Assembly: GCA_001972305.1 (NCBI GenBank)
Contig: BDDD01005883.1
Span: 9,906-73,905, forward strand
DNA length: 64,000 bases
Origin: Cephalotus follicularis
Lineage: Eukaryota; Streptophyta; Magnoliopsida; Oxalidales; Cephalotaceae
Direction of reading: 5' to 3'
Part shown: piece by piece, positions 39,389 through 49,738 of the stretch
Layout: the number at the start of each line of letters is the position of its first letter
Position numbering within the stretch: the first letter of the stretch is position 1
The notes under the pieces: model-generated
Told to the model about the DNA's origin: nothing
The model's database searches: none
Seen by the model: only the letters and a program-made list of their open reading frames with translations
Made by a program: the position numbers and the translations under genes

Positions 39389-42100
39389 TGTAGTATTTTC
39401 AAAGAGGTAGTCCTATGCTACAATTATAGGCACCATCGTGTATTCCATACTTTGTACTAGGCCTGAGGTCGCATATATCTTGGGAATGGCTAATCGATTT
39501 CAGTCCAATCCTGTAAGGACCCAAATTTTCATATAAGATATTAATTATGGAAAATGTTTGCTATTGTGTAATTGGCAGATATTTCCGGGGACCCGTAGTA
39601 TGACCCTACGCCGACGCTTTGGTAGTGATGGTCGACGCTTAGACCCCTTCTATCTGCGTTTTAATCCAGTTCAAACAGTCGACGCTTAGGGCTAAAGATT
39701 CGACGCTTTGGGTAACGGTCGACGCTTTAGATGTACATGTCGACGCTTTAGGGTCAAGTAGGTCTGTTGACGTTGACGTTGACGAAGACTTAAAAGCGTC
39801 GACGCTTTGTAAGAAAGCGTCAGCGCTTTAGTCGGGATTGAGGTGAAAACTCGTGTAAAACCCTTAACCGCCGACGCTTAGAGAGAACCCGTCGACGCTT
39901 TGGCATTTTCTATAAATAGCAGTGGTCAGTAGAAGAAAAATTTGAAGGAAAATTTGGGAGAAAGAAAAGAGAAAGAGAAAGAAGAGAAGGAAGAGGGGAA
40001 GAGAGAAAGAAGGAAAGAGGAGATAAGAGAATTTTGTTGGGATTTTAGCATAGAAACTTCTTCAGTGTGGAGAAAATAGAGAAGGAGATAAAGCAAAGTA
40101 AGGATCCCTAGTCTTTTTCTAAAAGTACTTTATGGATTCCTATTCTTTTTAGGAATTTCTACTCATTCTTTTAAAGTATTTTATTTTAGTATTCAGCTCA
40201 ATTTAATTTCACTTTCCCATCGATATGATCGGTATATCCATCTGACCGAGTGGAGGAAGTTAATTTTTAATTTCATATTTCAATTAAGCAATTTTATTCT
40301 CGTTGCAACCGTTTATTTTAGCAACTCAATTTAATTTAACTTTCCCATCGATATGATCGGTATATCCGTCTGACCGAGTGGAGGAAGTTAATTTTTATTT
40401 AGTATTTCAATTAAGCAATTTTTATGCTCAATATTTAAATAACTTATTTTTATATATCCTTTATAATTATTACGCTCCTGTATTTTAAATTTCTGTCAAT
40501 ATTCGTGGCAAAATGTCTATATTAATTTTATGAAAATTCTTAAATTCTGTGTTGAATTGCTGCCAATTTCCTTACGAAATTCTATACTACTATTTTAAAA
40601 TATTTCCGTTTGAAATATAAACTCTAGAAAATGTTTTACAAAATTATTTATGGATGCTCTGAGCTAATCACTCGAAGTATCAAGAAATTGATTATTTTTA
40701 CAAATGAGAAAATGCAACATACTGAGATGAACAACGACTGGATTGCGATCCAGGGTGGATTAATCTAGTAAAAGATTAATGTGATTAATATGAGCGGAGA
40801 GTGCTCTCGGGCTTGCAATGCTTAGTAATGATAGTAATCGGAGAGTGCACAATGCCCCGGTGAAGCAAAGGTTCAACAGGGTTATTTACGTTTTTACAAC
40901 CCCTCGGTATTTATAAAATATTCTGATTCATGAGATATGATCATAAAAGAAATGAATGAATGTGAAATGTTTTCGTTTTATAAAAATACCAGAAAATGAA
41001 TTTCAATAATATTTTATTACGATAAATTCTTACTGAGCTATTTTGGTGCTCACTCCTTTCAATGTTTTTGTTTTCAACTAAAATTTTTCCAGGAAAAGAT
41101 TGAACGAGGAAAGTCGAGCTTTGGCAGGAGCTCATAAGTGATATTTCGGAAGGAAATTATTTTACGAATTATGTTACGAATATAGTTTGTGTAATAGTTT
41201 ATGACATTATAAACTAATATTTTCCGCTGTATTATGCCTTTTGATAGATCATGTGAAGATGTAAGATGTTGACTATAATTATTATGATGTATGATGATTT
41301 AAATAAGAGTATAAAATTTTAAGGTTTGGTATATCAAGTTATTTATAGATAATAGCAATTAAGTAAGATTGTTAAAAGGATTGAAGGTTTCACCCCACGT
41401 AACGCACCGACTCCTCGATGACCGCTTTGAGCATAAAGTGGACTCGGATCGGGGGCGTTACAAATCCCCGTGACAGGCACTGGGAAATAGTCAAGAATAT
41501 CTTAGAGAAACTCAGGATTTCTTCTTGACATATGGAGGAGATAGTGATTTGAAACTCAAGGGTTATACTGACTCTACTTTCAACTGTGATATGAATGATC
41601 ACAAATATATTTCAGGATATGTATTTGTGTTGAACGAATGTCCTGTGAGTTAGAGGAGTGTAAAGCAGTAGAGTACTGCAAACTCCACCAGGGGATTAGA
41701 GTATATTGTAACATGTGATGCAAAATAGGTACCTGGTTTGGAAGCGGAAGTTCATGACTAAACTTTATGTGGTTCCATCAATCGTTCGTCAAGTTGTGGT
41801 GTACTATGATGATGATGGGGCTTTTGCACAAGCCAAGGAATCTAGGTCTCTTTACTGCTCTAAACATATACAACGAATGTATCGATTGATCAGGAAGATC
41901 ATTATATAGGGAAACGTCTCAGCATAGATGTTACTGAGGAAATATAGGGACCTTATAGAGGAGATTTCACCTAAGAGAAAGTCGCATCGGAAGTGAACTT
42001 AGCAGACCCACTGACCAAAGTCATAAGCAGTACTCATGAGACGGTTAAAGTACAATATGCTTAGGCTAAAGGTCTTTGTGGCTTGAGGGCCAAGTAGAAG
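39389..42100 (+). pseudogene. copia3 RT end and RNase H (decayed, split by solo LTR A)
   Basis: Before the solo LTR: MLCTRPEVAYILGMANRFQ-type sequence, the end of copia RT. After it (41468 on) come HWEIVKNIL, DFFLTYGGDSDLKLKGYTDS and YISGYVFVLNECPVS. From about 41715 follow VPSIVRQVVVYYDDDGAFAQ, SLYCSKHIQRMYRLIR and NLADPLTK near 42006. Stops and frameshifts are frequent. Joining the two sides of the solo LTR restores the usual RYQSNPG-like motif with aatcc counted once, confirming the insertion point. Confidence 0.8.
39512..41462 (+). repeat. Solo LTR A, 1951 bp
   Basis: TGTAAGGACCCAAATTTTC to GGGGGCGTTACA, flanked by the perfect duplication aatcc (39507-39511 / 41463-41467). GTCGAC-type motifs cluster at 39608-39905, and a purine-rich GAGAAAG run lies at 39955-40030. 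A 100-bp direct repeat (TTTCCCATCGATATGATCGG, twice) is at about 40205-40395. The 3' part matches solo LTRs B and C (ACTGAGCTATTTTG, GAGTGCACAATGCCC). Probably Ty3/gypsy. Confidence 0.85.
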
Positions 42101-43779
42101 ATTGTTAGATTAGGGTATCCCTACAAGCCACGAGGTGGCTACATACGTATATATATGTGATACTCTCCTTGACTGGAGATGTCCAAGTAAGTCGAGAAGC
42201 GACTGCGTAAATCTACATTCTTAGTTCCAATTATGTTTCATGTGCATATTCCAGTAAAAATGGCACATGATATATGTAGATATCCCAAACCATATAAATG
42301 GATCAGTTTGATTAACACATCAATGGAATACACATATAACGCTCTGTCGTTCAAGGGGTTGGATCTCGTGCCTGAGAGGTTATGAGAATGAGATCCTTAC
42401 TCCCTTCTAACAAAATGTTCCAAGTCATAGGTTCATTTTATTAGGGCAATTGATGAACCAGATAGACTTTTCGTATTATGCTTTCTCTCGAAGACAACGG
42501 ATGATAGATTCTCTCATAGCCATTTGGGTTTACCCTAAAGCTAATGCGGGATGCATGCTGGAAGGCATGACATTGAATCGACTCACATAGGAAATCTATT
42601 TGGATAGTAATTATTTGTGTCAATAGGATTCCTATAGTCTCAGTAGTGTATAGTCAATGGAGACTAGTAGGCCATACGTGACCTGCGTTGTTTCCTTAGA
42701 TCTGAGTGGCTGGCATGCATTGTGTGGTGACTACTTGGCTTTGATTTCCACCTTCCCCAGCTCTAGCCATGAGCTGGTAAAAGGGTTATCTTTGGGTCTT
42801 GTGGAAGATGCATTGAGATGTATGGGTGAGTGCGCAACACAGGATCATCACACCTATAATGAGGGTGACAGTCTCTATAGTATCTATATCCGTTGATAAC
42901 TTAAAATCATGGCCAGGTGTAGGCAAGCTGGAAACAAGGTTTCAGGGGAGGTCTGCCGATAGTCTCAGTGCGAACGTAGATTTATAGTCATCGCGGTCTT
43001 ACCTAGGATTCACATTATCCAAACCCTAGTCCGCAGTCAGAGCCAAGAATGACGAGGGATACATGACACTTAAGGCGATGACAAGGTAAAGCATTGGTTA
43101 ACCGGCTAACATATGATAAACGTGGAACTTCGGTCCACAGATCTGGGGGATGATTGGGAATCATACTGAGGCTATTTTGATAGTCGGGGACTATCAGGAT
43201 GGTCGTACCAGAAATCTGGGATGTTTTAGGAAACATATCATTGTCCTAGAATCCAACCAGGCTTTCGGGTCCTACCCGATTTTGGAACAGGTTGACGTGT
43301 GTGGGACACATGTAATTTAGTGAGAGGTTAGTATATGGGATATGTTACTTTTCTAGTGAGTATTTTATTTACTGAACAAATATCACTTCTTTAGAAGTGA
43401 GTTCTAGCATCACCATAATATCATGTTCCGAGCAAAGGGTTGATTGTTCAACTTATAAGTGCATTGTGCATTTGTTGGTTGAGAGAGCTTAAGGGTTTAT
43501 AGGCTAATTGGGCATGAGATCCAATTGCCTTATTGGGATGAATTTGGGCCTTAAATAAGCCAATGAATAGGCCGGCCCAAATGGTCCATAATAGCCTACG
43601 ATTGTTGACTTGGTCCAAGTTAGTTTCATTAAACTTTATGGACTTGGTCTTGGCCTTGTTTGGCCTTGCAATGCGCCAGCCTTGAAATGGGATATTATGG
43701 CCATCCATGTGATATAAAAGATAGACATTTCGTCGGTCAAAGACTTGAGGGATAAGTAACACTACAAGAAAACAGCTTA

Positions 43780-43955
43780 TTTGAAACGCAGCTTTTTGAA
43801 ACGGATTACGCCGCCGTTTCAAAACGTATAGCTTTTGAAACGGAAGCTTTCTAGCTTTTCAAAAGGCTCACCCTTTTGAAACAGTAGTCATCTACCGTTT
43901 CAAAAGGTGTATACCTTTTTGAAACGGTATACAAATACCGTTTCAAAAGGGTCAT
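43780..43955. repeat. CACTA left subterminal repeats
   Basis: Repeated TTTTGAAACGG / CCGTTTCAAAAGG units, about eight in 175 bp, often as inverted pairs such as CCTTTTTGAAACGGTATAC with its complement. In CACTA elements such subterminal arrays are transposase-binding sites. Confidence 0.85.
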
Positions 43956-44077
43956 TTTATCAAATCGAAATTACAAACCCAGTTACTATTTCACAATCTG
44001 TCTCTCTTGCTTTCTTACACATATCTCTATCTCCAATCTCTGTCTCTCTCGCTCTCAACACCAATGGAAAATCGGCA

Positions 44078-44203
44078 ATGACCTCTCCTCCTCCTCTCCT
44101 CTCACTCTCAATGGCGCCTCTCCTCTCTCTCTCACTGTCGATTCAACGTCACGCCGCCACGATCCCTAGTTGCCCCAAGCTTAGAAGATTCTTTGAATTT
44201 CAG
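44078..44203 (+). pseudogene. Possible first exon inside the CACTA element
   Basis: ATG at 44078 opens 42 codons (MTSPPPLLSLSMAPLLSLSL...) up to a good donor (TTTCAG/GTGTGT). It is preceded by a CT-rich leader like a plant 5' UTR. The Ser/Leu-rich start could be an organelle-targeting N-terminus, perhaps a captured first exon. Its phase does not fit the next DEG9 exon. Source gene not recognised. Confidence 0.35.
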
Positions 44204-45137
44204 GTGTGTTATTTATATCAGGATTTTTTTACCTTATTTTTAAAAATTTATCTTTGTGTGTTTTATTGAAATCATTGTGCAGTTAATATTTGAGTATTTC
44301 CGTTAAATTTCTGTTATATTTTCTTCTGCATTTTTTTTTAATTTATGTACATTTCAGCGGCACTTGCTTTGTGGTTTTTCTCTTGAATTGTATGTAACTG
44401 CTTTCTGATCTGGATTTTTTTGGATGGTAATTGTGATTTCATATTCAGTTGTGGTTTTTTCCCCAATAGTTTTTTTATATGTTAATGACCATGCTATTTG
44501 GATTAGATCATCCTCAAATGGAGAATGACAAGTTTGATTTTTATCCCCCTCTTTTTTGTGTACTGTTACTAATATTTTTTTTTTGAACAAGTTCAAAGAG
44601 TGTATATTTAAACAAAATATACAAGTCTGCTCCTGCTCTATAATCTTAAGGCGGGTGTTGCTTGCTATTAGTTGGTGCTACTCTTGTAATTGCTAGATGT
44701 GAATGTGTTAGCTACTGTAGTCCTAGACTGCGCTATGTTTATTAACTTGTGTAAGCCTAGTGTACTCAGTGTATTACCAGGTGTAATTGTTATAACTTGT
44801 GTAAGCTGAACAAAGTCTGCGCATACTACTGCCGTGTATGCCTAGAATGCCCAGTGTGTTTCCAGTACTGTGACTTGTCTAGCTTTTTCAGCGAGCTGGG
44901 TTTTCTTGGTGCAAGGTTACTAGGTGTGGTTGACCCTCTAGGGCGTCTATGGTGCAGGCAGGTTCGGTTAGGTCCTTGCCTCTTCTTTTTGTGATCCCGT
45001 GTGCCCAGCATGCTTTTTGAAATGCTACTTAGCTGCCCTACCTGTAACTCTTCAGGTGGGATATCTACTGTTGCGAATATTACTCTTTGCTTGCAGACAT
45101 TAGTCTAATTTTTTATTATTTTTGGAATTATTTTCAG

Positions 45138-45363
45138 TTCAATTTAGGCATGGAGAGCTTATAGGATTCAGTTACCTTGTTTCTCAAAAGTACACTGGGG
45201 ATAATGCTGTTGTAAAAGTTCTTCATAATTCAAAAATACTTGAATTTAACATAAAACTTGCTACTCACAAGCGGCTTATTCCAGCACACATCAACGACCT
45301 TCTTATTACATTATCGCTGGATTTGTTTTTACTGCTGTGTCTATTCCATATCTACGTTCTGAG
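45138..45363 (+). pseudogene. DEG9: Captured DEG9 (protease Do-like 9) fragment
   Basis: After a TTTTCAG acceptor the sequence encodes [20 protein letters not shown] and [20 protein letters not shown], then [10 protein letters not shown] short deletion shifts the frame. In the new frame it continues [18 protein letters not shown] up to a GAG/GTGC donor. I recognise this as the PDZ-side region of plant DEG9, a nuclear/nucleolar serine protease of the DegP family; the catalytic domain is absent. The flanking splice-site-like ends show capture as genomic DNA with introns. Only one exon or two fused exons are present, so this is not a working gene. Confidence 0.75.
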
Positions 45364-45952
45364 GTGCATACTTTGATCCTACAATCACTGTGCATTTGTG
45401 TGTTGTGTGTCTTCATTTGCTTCCTTTATTTATGTTTGTTGTTTATTTCCTTTTTTTTTTGGCTTTTACTTTATGCATTTGCTATTTACTTAATACCAAA
45501 AAGAGTTGAATATTTCTCTTTCTGTGTTGGATAACTTGATTATACTAGTTTTTTGGTGACCTTTCACATACATGCACATGCAGGTATGTGCATTTGTCAT
45601 GTTTTTTCCAATCAGAGTTCATAGGGGCTTTGAGATATTATTTAGTAGTGTATTGAAAAAGTAGGCAAATAATCCTAATCTATACCATATACACATCTTT
45701 GAGCAAGGAATCCCCAGCGCTGAATTGTTTTATCTTCAAAAGAAGATAAAAAATAAATAAATAAATTCAGATCATTTGCATTTACATATTCGGTTTTGAA
45801 TTAGAGAAGCAAATGAAAGGCTTTCATAATAATTCTCGATTCTTAAATATGTCAATGTGCGTAAAACTTTACTGTGTAAACAATAATAATTTGGACATTT
45901 TTTAAATTTGAAACCTAATTGTTTGGTTTGGATGATTATTTTTTTATCTCAG

Positions 45953-46331
45953 TATGATCATCTGGAGTTCCCAGGAGTTGTTCCTCGAACTTTCATTGGT
46001 AAGCTTCTAGGTTTTTAGTTACTAGTGTTGGTCCGCATTTTATGTCATTTTCTTTCTTTTTCTAGGCGCATTGCTTGTCTCCATCTTGGCATCTCCAATT
46101 ATAGTGGTGATAAATTTACTGCTCTTGCCAAATATCTATGCTATCATCACAGGTTTATTTCTAATGCATTGGCTGCTATCTGAGGCGTGAATTGTATTAA
46201 ACATCATCTATCTTCTTAGTCATAATTTTTTCTTTTTAATGTTATGTTATTAATGTGTTGTTTGTTGTTTGATAGTACGCCTGGTGTTGGGTTGCATCAT
46301 ATTGTCTACATTAAGGCTTTTCCGTGTTCAG
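45953..46331 (+). pseudogene. ALG12: Captured ALG12 fragment, three exons
   Basis: Exons 45953-45998, 46066-46152 and 46276-46331 are bounded by AG and GT and join in one open frame of 63 codons. They read [16 protein letters not shown], then ALLVSILASPIIVVINLLLL, PNIYAIIT, and VRLVLGCIILSTLRLFRVQ. The [14 protein letters not shown] motif is a signature of ALG12, the ER membrane alpha-1,6-mannosyltransferase of N-glycan precursor assembly. The stretch covers a luminal loop and following transmembrane segments near the N-terminus. Intact frame and splice sites suggest a recent capture or some constraint. The rest of the gene is missing. Confidence 0.85.
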
Positions 46332-46882
46332 GTATTTGTTCATTTGCTATTTCTTAGCATTTTTAACCTTTCCTTTAGATGCAAATAATTTCCACCAAAA
46401 ATCAAAATACTACGTCTATATGATCAGCTTGTTTATTCAAGGATAACTCGGCGATCATTTGAGTTCAAGTCACTCAACATGGTTGTGCTTCTACTTTTTC
46501 TATATGATCAGCTTACTTTCAAGTTTTTTGCTGCCTTACTCTTATCGTGTTACTTTATTTGTGACTATACAATGCCGTATAGAATGGATGTCCACCATAC
46601 ATAATCTTATCAATATTCAACATTCATTCAATCATTAGTAATGTGAAATTTATCATATATAAGATTTATGTACAAATCTTATTATGGGTCCTACCTCGTT
46701 TTTTTTTGGAAACATGCAGCTCTCTATTTTTTTTTGATAGAAATTGAGATGAACATTTATAAGCTAAGTTCATGTAGGAGCAAATCCCCATTTTTTATGG
46801 TCCAGTGTCTAAAAGTTAACTAAGTAATCAGAAACTAATAACACCAAAACCAAAATGGAATCCTATAAAGCTAAATGATAAT

Positions 46883-47753
46883 TATTGATGCAAAAATCAT
46901 TTCCACAACAGTACTCCACGTATAAGGGTTTGATTTGTTTAAGGAAACGCCGCTTTAATGCTCCGAGGAGAATGTAGTGGATGGTTATTTATGCTTTCCC
47001 TGCACAGAGGAACAAATACGTGAAGGTCCAGGAGGTTGTTTTCCCTGGGACACTCCGACGCTCAAGTTAGGCCTTTGCACAGTGAAAACAAGGTTCTTTT
47101 GAAAGTAAAAATGGCTGACCTTTGATTTGTGTTTGATTCTTGTATTTATAGGGCTGGTTTGTAACTGTTTGAGCGTGAAAAGCGGAGGTGATAGTTGTCC
47201 CCTAAGGAAATGCAGAGGATCTCGGGATTTTCCTTATCTCCACATGATTTATCGCTACTTTCCTTGTAGGTAGTTAACTGTATCTTATCTTCTATATTTG
47301 GAAGAGATGGATCCCTGAAAAGTAGGCTGACTTCATGGCTTTATTCCATAAGTGAGGAGGGGATCCTCTGCAACAGGGCTACCGAGGAGGCGAACCATAG
47401 TGATGCTGCTGAGGTAGTCAGCCCCTTGCTTCAAGGACTTCAACGTCTAGAGTTTCTCCATAGACTTGTGCTTGAAGTGGGTGGTCTTCTGCTATGTAGC
47501 CGAGGAGGTTCTCGGCACTGATGCTACAGAGGGGGTTCTCGGCCCTGATACCGAGGAGAATAGTCTTTGCATAACAACTACGGGGTGGCTCCTCGGCACC
47601 TATGCCGAGGAGGAATTCTTCTCATGTTACTATTTTCGTAGTTAATAAGCTTCCCCTGACTTGAGTTCGTACAAACTTTGAAACTCTTGGACACTTAGCT
47701 GTATCTGCGGAGGACACGTGTCGTTTTTTGTTTAATTCAATTTTTTCATATCA
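46883..47753 (-). repeat. Solo LTR of a Tat1-related family in the CACTA element, 871 bp
   Basis: TATTGATGCAAAAATCATTTCC to TTTTTTCATATCA, flanked by ataat/gtaat. It shares blocks with the Tat1 LTR: GGGACACTCCGACGCTCAAG, TATTTATAG, GAGGATCTCGGGATTT, CCTCGGCACCTATGCCGAGG and GAGGACACGTGTCGTTTTTT. Overall divergence is clear, so it is an older or sister family. Confidence 0.85.
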
Positions 47754-47929
47754 GTAATTAATCTTACAAATTTGGTAAACTTTACTGTGTAACTTTTTGC
47801 CTGACAATATCAGTCATCATGATCAGTCACTAACGTTATTCACTACACATAATCAAATGTCCCCACTATGAATAGACTTAGCATGTAATAATAGTACTCT
47901 ATCTGATTGGAAGTGGTTTTGTCCCACAG

Positions 47930-48010
47930 GCCGTAGAAGTGCCTGGTGTATATGATTATCAAGGTAACTGCAAACTTGAACTGGCATTAGCAAGACTCAT
48001 GGAGGATTAG
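47930..48010 (+). pseudogene. Candidate terminal exon in the CACTA element
   Basis: After a TCCCACAG acceptor, 26 codons are open in phase 0 (AVEVPGVYDYQGNCKLELAL...) to TAG at 48008-48010. The phase is compatible with splicing from the last ALG12 exon. The source gene is not recognised. It could also be chance. Confidence 0.35.
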
Positions 48011-48813
48011 AGGTAACTGATTGTTAGAGGGGTTTTAGAAACCCACAATCCAACAGATTCAGCGGCATTTGAAAGAGGTATATGATGTTTGAATGTTCTA
48101 GGCCTAGGGGTTAGATCTGAGTTTTAATTTAAAAGTGGGATTGTTTACCCGCGTTGGTGAAAAATTATGTCATTAGTGTTTATCAGAGCTAGTGTTTGTT
48201 CAGTTTAACAGGATTATCAAAATAAGATGAGCAAAAACAAAAAATGAGAAAATTAGTGTTTTTTTCTCTCCGTTAATTATATATATGAATTAAATTATTG
48301 TGCGACACTAAATTAATTTACATATGACTTCAATCATACTGTCCTTTTTATCATTGTCTTTTTCTAAGGCACATCATTATTGCATAATTCATTGTTTTTC
48401 TTTATAAATACAATCCTTCATGCTAGTTTGCATTATAAATTGAGAAAATTTGTCGGTAATTATCTATATATGAAAATAGCATTTTATTTTCATAGAAAAA
48501 ATATATATTAAAGATACATATTTGAACTTATATTTTATTTTATACATTCATAACTTTTGCAGGATGGTGATACACATGGAGCATAGAAGCAGAGATGAAA
48601 TCCCGTAGTGGATATTTGTAGTTTCTGTTTTAAGAAGTTGTAATTATATTGACTACATTATATGCAGACGATAAATTAATTGTATCGTATTTTGATTTTT
48701 GATAATTTTATATTCACGGTGTTTATTTACATTTAAGAAAAATAGTTTGTTGGTTATAATATTATACAATAATATATATATATATATATATATATTGTAT
48801 TTAATTCGAGATG

Positions 48814-48886
48814 CAACGCTCGTAGTTCAGTCGATGCAATGTCTGCCTCCCAATCACAATGTTGTGGGTTCGACCTCTTTTTGCGC
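48814..48886 (+). repeat. tRNA-like / SINE-like sequence
   Basis: CGTAGTTCAGTCGATG resembles a pol III A box and GTGGGTTCGACCTC a B box, about 35 bp apart, with GCGC-type ends and a following A-run. The cloverleaf arms do not pair well, so this is a degenerate tRNA or tRNA-derived SINE head rather than a functional tRNA. Confidence 0.35.
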
Positions 48887-48944
48887 AAAAAAAAATCAGA
48901 TTATAAAAGATTTAAATGAATTCTAAATTATTTTTTTAAATAAA

Positions 48945-49265
48945 AAAACCCTTTTGAAACGGTTTGGGCCTAACCGTTTCAAAAGGATTTTCTAAATTGT
49001 TTTTTTTAAAAGAACCCTTTTGAAACGGCTAGGCCCAAACCGTTTCAAAAGGGTCTTTTTAAAAAAAATAAATTAGAATGCCCTTTTGAAACAGCTGACC
49101 CGAACTGTTTCAAAAGGGTACCCTTTTGAAACTGTTTGTCCGTTTCAAAAGGCTATTGATACGCCAGTTTTTTTGAATTCAATTTTTCCGTTTCAAAACT
49201 GTTTCAAAAGACTTTTTGAAACGGAAATACCACTCTTTTGAAACGGTTTTCATCCATTTCAAAAG
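48945..49265. repeat. CACTA right subterminal repeats
   Basis: Inverted pairs such as CCCTTTTGAAACGGTTTGGG with its complement are repeated about ten times. They mirror the left end (43780-43955). Confidence 0.85.
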
Positions 49266-49738
49266 CCCTGTTTTCTTGTAGTGTAATGAGATATTAAAAA
49301 CTCAATTGACTTATTTTGCACACTTGGAATTTCATTCTCTCGTTTCTCTCTTTCATCCGTGAGCTCTCTCTTTCTCTCTTCTTCTTTCCGTCTCTTTTCT
49401 TCCATGAGAAGACACAAATAGAGATTTGAAGATCTTAAAGAGAGTAGGACAATTACCTCTCATCCTCCATAATCACTTTAGATGGAAGTTGCTTACATAT
49501 TGTATTCAACCTTTACTTGGAGTGATTCTAGTTTATGTAAACACTTTGTAGGCCTCCAACCTCTTGGATGCTCTTGGCCATGAATTGAAGATCCATATTC
49601 ATGAAGATTGGATATTGGATTAAAGTGTAGAGGGAGCACTTATAAGAAGGAGTGGAAGACATTGGTAAAGGCTTCTAATCCTTCTCAAATTCATATTTGG
49701 TTTTGGTTGTTTTGGTGTATGTATGTTTTGGGTTCAAG

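Larger units (their letters stand above)
43760..49283. mobile_element. CACTA DNA transposon carrying host gene fragments
   Basis: Terminal inverted repeats CACTACAAGAAAACAG (left) and CTGTTTTCTTGTAGTG (right) are flanked by the 3-bp duplication taa (43757-43759 / 49284-49286), all diagnostic of En/Spm-type elements. Subterminal regions hold many copies of CCTTTTGAAACGG in both orientations. No transposase (TnpA/TnpD-like) frame is seen, so it is non-autonomous. The interior holds a possible first exon, a DEG9 fragment, three ALG12 exons, a candidate terminal exon and an inserted solo LTR (46883-47753). Confidence 0.9.

Noticed and set aside
38834-39460. ORF spanning the N gap
   Set aside because: It consists almost wholly of unknown bases.
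43907-44269. 120-codon ORF at the CACTA left end as a real protein
   Set aside because: It starts in the subterminal repeats and runs through a splice-donor-like site; only the part from the ATG at 44078 is plausible as an exon.
45122-46331. A functional DEG9 or ALG12 gene
   Set aside because: Only a frameshifted fragment and three internal exons are present, inside CACTA ends with a target duplication; all other exons are missing.
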